Both the position numbers and the translations under genes were made by a program. Below the pieces are notes generated by a model that was not told the DNA's origin, did not search any database, and was given only the letters and a program-made list of their open reading frames with translations. Below, in pieces: positions 33,822 through 39,495 of a stretch of 39,495 bases of DNA; the stretch's first letter is position 1; the number at the start of each line of letters is the position of its first letter. The stretch covers positions 1 to 39,495 of the forward strand of contig JAIOPP010000119.1 of the NCBI GenBank assembly GCA_021413845.1, read 5' to 3'. Origin of the DNA: Planctomycetia bacterium. GTDB lineage: Bacteria > Planctomycetota > Planctomycetia > Pirellulales > PNKZ01.

Positions 33822-34790
33822 TTACCGACTGCGCCACCACAGGCTCTTGTCGAGCTTCAGCTTCCGAGCCGTCGCGCCGATGTCGCGGCGAAAGCGAGCG
33901 GCGTCCAGCGGATAGCCGGCCGTCGGGCGAATCTCCGGGAGATGCCGTTTCCAGAATTCGTTCCAAGCGCGCATCGTTGCTTCGCGCACGTACTTCGACG
34001 TCATCGAGGCCAGCGCGGCGGGCAGCCGCGTCTCGGAGCGGGGGCGAAATGAAATCTCGACCGAGCGGGCCGCTTCCGTCCAGCGGTAGGAGCTTTCCGT
34101 ACGCGACTCGCGCAACACCTGCACCAAGCCCTCGACGACATGTTCTTGCAGGGCCGGAGCATAGCTATTCCGCCCGCCGTGCTTATCGCAGGCGATGCTC
34201 ACGCGCCCTTCGTCGCAACGATCGAGCATGGCCCGCACGAGGCGGAGCGTTTCTTGCGTGAGCAGCGTACTCTTGTTGCCGTGGCGATCGACCTCGGCGT
34301 TGAACTCTTCCGGGAAGACGACCCGGCTGCGCATCGCAACCAACTCGACCCCGGCCGAGCGCAAGCCTGCGGCAAACCGCTCGGCGGCCGGTTCGACTCG
34401 CTCGCGGAGGCAGGCGAGCGGCACCGGCACGTCGACTTCGCCATGCCACGGTAGCCGCCACGCCGCTTCGTGGTCGACGCCGCAAACTTCGCGCAACAGG
34501 CCGCGTAGATCGGCGGGGCGCAAGCCGCAGGCCGCGAGCGCCGCTAAGACGCCGAACTCCAAGGCTTCGATTCCGCCGGTCGACGCATACACGGCCTTCG
34601 AGTCGGCGAGCCAGAGCCGGTCGTCGAGAATCGCTTTCCCTTTCCGAGAGACTGCGCAGACCGCGTGTTTCAGCGGCTCGTAAAGCTCGTCGTCGATTCC
34701 GTCGGGGACGCGCCAGAGCGTGGCCGTGATGACGAGCGGGCCGAGGTTCGGTCCGTAGCCGGCTTCGTCGGTGCCGATGCAGTATGGCAC
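33822..34790 (-). CDS. RNase HII-like protein with altered GRG motif
   Basis: A 322-residue protein whose N-terminus GTDEAGYGPNLGPLVI (residues 6-21) matches the RNase HII motif DEAGRGPLAGPV. It carries the first two catalytic acids (Asp8, Glu9), and LADSK is at 61-65. A third acid may be Asp202 in IACDKHGGR. The AKV/RD-like helix ASMTSKYVRE is at 261-270, with Glu270 in place of the last Asp. Known RNase HII cuts at a ribonucleotide in duplex DNA, using Arg in the G-R/K-G motif to read the 2'-OH; here Tyr12 replaces it. The protein is about 100 residues longer than typical RNase HII, with extra sequence at 70-190. GAGAGGGA precedes ATG 34790. It follows the 161-residue gene by 31 bases. Confidence 0.8.
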   Translation of the reverse strand: MPYCIGTDEAGYGPNLGPLVITATLWRVPDGIDDELYEPLKHAVCAVSRKGKAILDDRLWLADSKAVYASTGGIEALEFGVLAALAACGLRPADLRGLLREVCGVDHEAAWRLPWHGEVDVPVPLACLRERVEPAAERFAAGLRSAGVELVAMRSRVVFPEEFNAEVDRHGNKSTLLTQETLRLVRAMLDRCDEGRVSIACDKHGGRNSYAPALQEHVVEGLVQVLRESRTESSYRWTEAARSVEISFRPRSETRLPAALASMTSKYVREATMRAWNEFWKRHLPEIRPTAGYPLDAARFRRDIGATARKLKLDKSLWWRSR

Positions 34791-34821
34791 GGGAGATCCC
34801 TCTCAACGGCAAGCGATACGT

Positions 34822-35307
34822 TTACTTCGCCGCGGCGTACTTCTCGGCATACTCCAACGTCCAGAGATCGATCGCTTCGCGCAGCGGCTGAGCGTCGGCC
34901 TCGGAGAGCTTGCGGAATTGCATCCGGTTGAACACTTCCTTATTGCGCACGGTCCCTTTCGCCGTGATCTCGACGACATGCGCCGGCGAATACGGGCGGA
35001 CCGTGATCTCGATCCGGCTGTAGAGATTCTTCCGTACGCCGACGCCGAGGCCGACGTCGTCGCGAAAGCAGGCCGCGCCCCAACCTCGTTCGCCGACGAT
35101 CGACTCGAGCTGGAAGCCGGGAAAATGATCGGGGAGCTTGAGGAGGCACTTCTCGATATGCTCGGCGAGCTCCAAGCGAATCTGCGCGTGCAGCCGTTTC
35201 GATTCTTCTTCGGTCAGCGCACGCCCGGCCGCTTCTCGATCTTGAGCTTCGCGATTCTTCTCGCCGCGCGCGATCGCTTTTTCCAACCGATCTTCGAAAT
35301 CCATCAC
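34822..35307 (-). CDS. Conserved hypothetical protein, 161 residues
   Basis: A soluble protein: charged N-terminal helix (residues 1-45, DFEDRLEKAIARGEKNREAQ), then an alpha/beta region with FPGFQLESIVGERGWGAACF, VGVRKNLYSRIEITVRPYSP and VVEITAKGTVRNKEVFNRM. No family recognised; no signal peptide or membrane segment. It starts with Met-Met, so 35307 or 35304. It lies between tex (53 bases upstream) and the RNase HII-like gene (31 bases downstream) on the same strand, which hints at a nucleic-acid-related operon. Confidence 0.72.
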   Translation of the reverse strand: MMDFEDRLEKAIARGEKNREAQDREAAGRALTEEESKRLHAQIRLELAEHIEKCLLKLPDHFPGFQLESIVGERGWGAACFRDDVGLGVGVRKNLYSRIEITVRPYSPAHVVEITAKGTVRNKEVFNRMQFRKLSEADAQPLREAIDLWTLEYAEKYAAAK

Positions 35308-35360
35308 CGCGCCGCCCCTGATGCACCTAATTCGAAAAACAAACCCGAAGGTGATATGCG

Positions 35361-38300
35361 TTACGATGCCGGCGGCGGATCGACCGACTGCGGCGTCGCT
35401 GCTTCTACGGCCGGCGGCGCGCTTTCGTTCGTCGGCGCTTCGGCAGACTTTTCCGCGGTCGATTCATCGGCCGGTTTCGCCGGCTTCGGCTTCTTCGGGG
35501 CCGGCGGCTCCGGCGGAGCGACCGGAGTCGGAGCGATGAATTGCTTCAACTCGCCGAACGATTGTAGATAGGCCTTCCCTTCGCGCTTCGCCTTCGTGAG
35601 CTTCGCCGTCGGTGCCGGTGTGGCGGCGGCCTTCTTTGCCTTCTCGGCTTCGAATGCGGCGACGCTATCCTCGGCCGACTCTTTGTCGCGCCGCGGACGC
35701 CGATCGTCGCGACCACCCGACCGTCCACCGCCAGATTGCCCGCCGCCCGCTTGCCCGCCGCCGTAGCGCTGTCCGCCCGATGAGGAGCCTCCGGGCCGAC
35801 CGCCACCCTGTTGCGCTCCGCCGGGCCGACCGCCGCGATCGCCCCCTTGGCCTTGACCGGGTCCGCCGCGACCAGATCCGCCGCGGTTTTGGCCGCCCCT
35901 TTCTTGTTGCGGGCGACCTTCGCCGCCGGCCTGACCGGAGCGCGCTTCGGGCCGTTCGGCCGCTTCGCGCTTCGCACCCGGCGGAATCATCGTGAGCGAA
36001 ACGCGACGACGTTGCTTGTCGACCTGCAAGACCCACACCTTCACGATGTCGCCGACCGACACGACTTCATGCGGATCCTTCACGTATTTATCGGCCAAGT
36101 GGCTGATGTGTACGAGGCCGGAATCCTTCAAGCCGATATCGACGAACGCGCCGAAGTCGACGACGTTGAGCACCGTGCCGCGCAGCTCCATGCCCGAGGC
36201 GAGGTCGTCGATCTTCAGAATGCCTTGCTTGAAGATCGGCGGCGGCAACCCTTCGCGCGGGTCGCGCCCAGGCCGAGTGAGTTGCGTGATGATGTCGTGC
36301 AGCGTGAGCGTGCCGACGCGCATCTGGAGCGACATCCGAATCTTGTCGATGCCGCGCGACTTCTCCGAGATCTTCGCGACTTGCTCTTTGTCGGCGAGGT
36401 CCGTCGGCTTCGAGCCGAGCGCTTCCAACACACGCTCCGCCGTCTCGTAGCTTTCCGGGTGGATCCAGGTGCAGTCGAGCGGATTGTCGCCGGCCGTGAT
36501 GCGGAGGAAGCCCGCCGATTGCACGAAGGCCGCTTCGCCGACGCCGGAAACTTCCTTCAGCTGCTCGCGCGTCTTGAACGGGCCGTTCGTCTTGCGGTGG
36601 TCGTAGATGCGCTGGGCGGTGAGTTGGTTCAGCCCGGAGACGTAGCGCAACAGCGAAGGGCTCGCCGTGTTGAGGTCGACGCCGACGAAGTTGACGCACG
36701 ATTCGACGACGCCGTCGAGCGAGTCGCGCAGGTGCTTCGCTTTAACGTCGTGCTGATAAAGGCCGACGCCCAAACTATTCGCTTCGATCTTCACCAACTC
36801 GCTGAGCGGGTCTTGCAACCGCCGGCCGATCGAAACCGCGCCGCGCACCGTGGCGTCGCATTCGGGAAATTCTTCACGCCCCAGAGGGCTCGCCGAATAG
36901 ACGCTGGCGCCGGCTTCGCTGACGATCACATACGACACGCCGCCGCCGGCGAGCTCGTTGGTCAGCAGATCGGCGACGAACGTCTCGGTCTCGCGGCATG
37001 CCGTGCCGTTGCCGATGACGATCACCGAGAGCTGATGCTGCTTGACGACTTCGAGGAGCTTCGCCTTCGAGCCGGCGCGGCGTTCCGCATTGCCGACGAC
37101 GAACACGACGCCGTGCTCGAGCAAGTTGCCGAACTCATCGAGCGCGACCCATTTGCAACCGCTCTTGAAGCCGGGATCGAGCGCGAGCAAGCGCCGCTCG
37201 CGAACCGGAGGCTGCAAGAGCAGATTGCGCAAGTTCTTCGCGAACACTTCGACGGCATGCGCTTCGGCGGCGTCGGTCATCTCGCGGCGCAGTTCGCGCT
37301 CGAGGCTCGGCAACACGAGGCGCGTGAGCGCATCGCGACCGCAGCCGCGCAAGAAATCGGCATGGGCGTGGTTCGGCGGCACGAGCAACTCGTCGACCAC
37401 GGCCTCGGCGGCCGGCAGATCGCAGTCGAGCTTCACGCGCAGGATCTTCGCCTTCTCGCCCCGATTGATCGCAAGGACGCGATGCGGCGGCAAGTTCCTC
37501 ACGGCTTCGGTGAAGTGGAAGTAGTCGCGGAAGGCCCGTTGAAGCTCGGCAGCTTTCGCTTCGGCCTTCGTGAGAATCTTCTTCGGCTTCTTCTCTTTCT
37601 TTTTCTTCGGAGCGACGGCTTCCGCAGCAGCGCTCGGCACGGCAGCGCCTTCAACTGGCGCACCTTCAACTGCCGTAGCGTCAACAGATGCCGTAGCATC
37701 GCTTGCGGTTTCGCGAACCTCCGCAGCCACCTCAACAACCGGCGTTTCAGCCACCGGCTCGGCGACGATTGCTTCCGGCGCCGCAGTCGGGGCGACCTCC
37801 TGCGGGGCTTCTTCGGCAAGTCCTTCGAACAGCGGTTGGCTCGCGGCTGCTTCCGGTGCCGCTTCGGCCTTCGGCTCTTTCGCTTGCTTGCCGCCCTGTT
37901 GTTTCTCGTTTCGTTCGGCCGGCTTCGGTTCCGGTTCGACCGAGGTTGTCGTGAGCTTGCCGCTCTTTTCGAGGATCACGCGAATCCGGCCGCGGAAGTC
38001 GGCCCGTTCGCTGAAGAGCTCGGCCAAGATGTGGCCCGCGCCGAGCAGCGCGTCGGCCGCCGTCGGCACTTGCTTGTCGGAGTTCACGAAGTCGGGCAAT
38101 CGCGCGTCGAGGTTCGCAGCCAACGGATCGGCCGAGAGAATCTCCAACGCCAACGGCTCGAGCCCGCGCAGGCGGGCCGTGGTGGCGAGCGTTTGCTTCT
38201 TGGGCTTATACGGAAGATACAAGTCTTCCAAGCGGCGCGTCGTTTGCGCGGCTTCGATCCCCTTCGCCAACTCGGGCGTCAGCTTTCCTTGCGACTCGAT

Positions 38301-38549
38301 GGAGCGCAAGATCGTCTGCTTGCGCTCGGCAAGTTGGCGGTCTTTGGTCACGCGGTCGGCGATCGCCCGGATCGGCTCTTCGTCGAGCCCTCCGGTCTGG
38401 TCTTTCCGATAGCGGGTGATGAAAGGAATCGTGTTCCCTTCATCGAGAAGTTTGACGACCGCTTCGACACGCGGTTGCAGAAGCCCTAACGACTTGGCTA
38501 CGGCGGCGAGGTCGATCGTAACGGGAGATTCGATGCTCAGCAGAGACAT
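35361..38549 (-). CDS. tex: Tex-family RNA-binding protein with insertion and Gly-rich tail
   Basis: A 1062-residue protein; typical Tex is about 720-780. It has the Tex N-terminal helical domain (residues 1-200, with NTIPFITRYRKDQTGGLDEE), then an Ala/Pro/Glu-rich, low-complexity insert ending in a Lys cluster (about 204-325). Tex sequence then resumes (FRDYFHFTEAVRNLPPHRVL), followed by a YqgF-like domain (LALDPGFKSGCKWVALDE near 480). HhH modules come next (LNTASPSLLRYVSGLNQLTA), then an S1 domain ([20 protein letters not shown]). It ends in a Gly/Arg/Gln-rich tail of about 100 residues plus a Pro/Ala end. Tex binds nucleic acid and acts in transcription/RNA metabolism. I start at ATG 38549 (SLLSIESP); the frame extends to 38594. 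Confidence 0.92.
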   Translation of the reverse strand: MSLLSIESPVTIDLAAVAKSLGLLQPRVEAVVKLLDEGNTIPFITRYRKDQTGGLDEEPIRAIADRVTKDRQLAERKQTILRSIESQGKLTPELAKGIEAAQTTRRLEDLYLPYKPKKQTLATTARLRGLEPLALEILSADPLAANLDARLPDFVNSDKQVPTAADALLGAGHILAELFSERADFRGRIRVILEKSGKLTTTSVEPEPKPAERNEKQQGGKQAKEPKAEAAPEAAASQPLFEGLAEEAPQEVAPTAAPEAIVAEPVAETPVVEVAAEVRETASDATASVDATAVEGAPVEGAAVPSAAAEAVAPKKKKEKKPKKILTKAEAKAAELQRAFRDYFHFTEAVRNLPPHRVLAINRGEKAKILRVKLDCDLPAAEAVVDELLVPPNHAHADFLRGCGRDALTRLVLPSLERELRREMTDAAEAHAVEVFAKNLRNLLLQPPVRERRLLALDPGFKSGCKWVALDEFGNLLEHGVVFVVGNAERRAGSKAKLLEVVKQHQLSVIVIGNGTACRETETFVADLLTNELAGGGVSYVIVSEAGASVYSASPLGREEFPECDATVRGAVSIGRRLQDPLSELVKIEANSLGVGLYQHDVKAKHLRDSLDGVVESCVNFVGVDLNTASPSLLRYVSGLNQLTAQRIYDHRKTNGPFKTREQLKEVSGVGEAAFVQSAGFLRITAGDNPLDCTWIHPESYETAERVLEALGSKPTDLADKEQVAKISEKSRGIDKIRMSLQMRVGTLTLHDIITQLTRPGRDPREGLPPPIFKQGILKIDDLASGMELRGTVLNVVDFGAFVDIGLKDSGLVHISHLADKYVKDPHEVVSVGDIVKVWVLQVDKQRRRVSLTMIPPGAKREAAERPEARSGQAGGEGRPQQERGGQNRGGSGRGGPGQGQGGDRGGRPGGAQQGGGRPGGSSSGGQRYGGGQAGGGQSGGGRSGGRDDRRPRRDKESAEDSVAAFEAEKAKKAAATPAPTAKLTKAKREGKAYLQSFGELKQFIAPTPVAPPEPPAPKKPKPAKPADESTAEKSAEAPTNESAPPAVEAATPQSVDPPPAS

Positions 38550-39119
38550 ACGAGACGCGTGAGGTTGCGAGGATACGGATAGCGACGCCGGCACGACGTC
38601 GAAGGAGAGGCACCTTGCGATTGGGAAATCGCGAAATGCGAAGCCTGAAACCGGCTCCGAAAAGAGCGGCTCGGCCCTCCCTGTAGTAATGACCGCAGGA
38701 GAGATAACGACCCGGCAATCTAGGGGTTACGTCTGCCACTGTCAAGCGAACGAGCTTCCCTGCGCGTCGCGCATCCGGCTTGGAAATGAACTGCCCGACG
38801 AATCAACTCGACGAGGAGATTCGTCGCCAAGGTTGCAACGTCCTACCCAGTTTGACAATCGTCGACCATCGCTCGAACCATGAACGCTCCGTGTGACGGC
38901 TGATGGCTTCGCGCAGTAGGGCGCCGGCAACGCTGCGGAAGTCATTTTGAAATTCGTGCGTTTTTTACCAAAGGTCGTGCGCGTTTTCGGTCGATACATC
39001 GGTCGCCGCAGGAGAAGGCGAAGAATGGCTCTAAGCATGGGATGCTCGAGAGCCCGCCGCAGTCGGGAAACGGTTTCCGACATCTTCCGCGCGGTCCGCG
39101 TTTGAAGGGAATCTCTACG
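38550..39119. other. Divergent intergenic region between tex and a 79-residue gene
   Basis: 570 bases without a supported gene; frames on both strands lack recognisable sequence. It should hold both promoters. A partial direct repeat TCGTGCG/CGTGCG near 38956-38983 is the only local structure I noted. Confidence 0.5.
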
Positions 39120-39359
39120 ATGTCTCGAGCACGACTCCGCGTTTATCACGGTCCTGAAACTCTCCGCGGCCCGCACACCGAGCCTGCGGCCGAAAATACG
39201 GTTCGCGTGCCGTTCGGCGAGATCTACCCCCTGTTGGCCGACGCCGTGAACAACCGCCGCACTTGGTTGCGCGACTTCGAGCACGACGAACTCACGATCC
39301 CGACTGATCTCTACGAAGTGCTGCTGGCGTATCAATTCAGCCGCCGCCCTTCGGCCTAG
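39120..39359 (+). CDS. Small conserved protein, 79 residues
   Basis: From ATG 39120. Residues 27-72 (VRVPFGEIYPLLADAVNNRR, TWLRDFEHDELTIPTDLYEV) look like a compact conserved domain, ending QFSRRPSA. I associate this with a planctomycete-only small protein family of unknown function. GAAGGGA lies upstream of the start; the frame upstream to 39042 has a different composition. Its TAG stop touches the left end of the insertion sequence. Confidence 0.68.
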   Translation: MSRARLRVYHGPETLRGPHTEPAAENTVRVPFGEIYPLLADAVNNRRTWLRDFEHDELTIPTDLYEVLLAYQFSRRPSA

Positions 39360-39410
39360 AGCGCATCCCAAATTGCCGTAGCGCGATCGGCGGGAGTTGA
39401 GTAGGCTAGG

Positions 39411-39429
39411 CGATCACCGGAGGTGATCG
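39411..39429 (+). promoter_or_regulatory. Hairpin sequestering the transposase ribosome binding site
   Basis: CGATCACC (39411-39418) is perfectly complementary to GGTGATCG (39422-39429) around GGA, immediately before the ATG. The 3' arm contains most of GGAGGTGATC, an ideal Shine-Dalgarno, so the stem would hide it. Confidence 0.6.
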
Positions 39430-39495
39430 ATGATTTACTCGAAGGAATTCCGTCGTCAGATTTTGGCGGCGTGCGACTGCGGACAGGGGACGCAG
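39430..39495 (+). CDS. IS630-like transposase, N-terminal 22 residues
   Basis: Opens with MIYSKEFRRQILAACDCGQG, the start of the helix-turn-helix found at the N-terminus of IS630-family transposases (typical form M-x-Y-S-x-x-x-R-x-x-V-L-A-A). The DDE domain lies beyond the window. ATG 39430 is directly preceded by a perfect Shine-Dalgarno. Family call rests on 22 residues. Confidence 0.6.
   Translation, partial: MIYSKEFRRQILAACDCGQGTQ

Larger units (their letters stand above)
39359..39495 (+). mobile_element. Left end of an IS630-like insertion sequence, cut by the window edge
   Basis: The sequence GAGCGCATCCCAAATTGCCG directly after a TA dinucleotide (39357-39358) is a plausible terminal inverted repeat; IS630/Tc1 elements insert at TA. 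About 70 bases later a transposase reading frame opens. The right end is outside the window, so the boundary is inferred. Confidence 0.5.

Noticed and set aside
35811-38489. 892-codon plus-strand open frame opposite tex
   Set aside because: Shadow of tex with no recognisable domain; tex domains are clear.
38735-38755. GCCACTG-like string suggesting a cobalamin riboswitch
   Set aside because: None of the other conserved cobalamin-riboswitch blocks is present nearby.
1-39495. CRISPR arrays, rRNA and tRNA genes, phage genes
   Set aside because: No regularly spaced direct repeats, cloverleaf-like sequences or phage structural genes were found by eye.

Overview
The window looks like a piece of a planctomycete chromosome, probably of the Pirellula/Blastopirellula type. 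The grounds are high G+C with strong G/C bias at third codon positions, a DUF1080 protein, a DUF1570 peptidase-like protein, a HEAT-repeat protein with an Ala/Pro-rich secreted leader, Gly/Tyr-rich exported proteins, and several small proteins of a kind I associate with planctomycetes. This assignment is inferred from gene content; no rRNA or tRNA gene was found to anchor it.

Layout. Positions 1-760 are visibly more A+T-rich than the rest. They hold the 5' part of a DUF262 (GmrS/ParB-like) gene on the minus strand, which runs off the left edge and has a perfect palindromic repeat inside its frame. Next come carB (minus), a ParD/ParE toxin-antitoxin pair with a readable promoter and operator, an orphan L7/L12-like domain protein, a possible 46-residue membrane peptide, and argH (plus). 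At 6936-12745 lies a plus-strand run: HEAT-repeat exported protein, sigma-54 activator (ATGA overlap), HemX/CcsA-like membrane protein, and hemA (ATGA overlap). A Tat-exported serine hydrolase and a Gly/Asn/Tyr-rich exported protein follow. A bidirectional terminator then separates these from rpsA (minus). From 16636 to 22936 on the plus strand are a conserved hypothetical, a double zinc-ribbon membrane protein, a DUF1080 protein, an RhlE-type DEAD-box helicase behind a roughly 530-base hairpin-rich leader, infC with a probable AUC start, and a Gly-rich exported protein. A minus-strand ABC-2 exporter operon (ATPase, permease, exported partner) occupies 23079-27418. Then come rpsR (plus), a DUF1570 protein (minus), a 71-residue protein and folC (plus), and a second Gly/Tyr-rich exported protein. 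The last minus-strand block, in transcription order, is tex, a 161-residue protein, an RNase HII-like protein and a GntR/FCD regulator. The right edge holds a 79-residue protein and the left end of an IS630-like insertion sequence whose ribosome binding site is locked in a hairpin.

How it works together. Most of the window is core metabolism and information processing: pyrimidine/arginine (carB, argH), tetrapyrrole (hemA with a HemX-like partner), folate (folC), translation (S1, IF3, S18) and RNA handling (RhlE, Tex, RNase HII-like). Several usual partners are not adjacent: carA, rpmI-rplT, rpsF and rplI. The accessory material is at the two edges (DUF262, IS630-like) and in the toxin-antitoxin pair. 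I found no clear, complete novel defence or mobile system. The best leads are the helicase leader, the DUF262/palindrome junction, the RNase HII-like protein with an altered GRG motif, the Tex protein with a roughly 120-residue insertion, the HEAT-sigma-54 activator-HemX-HemA cluster and the ABC exporter with its partner protein.
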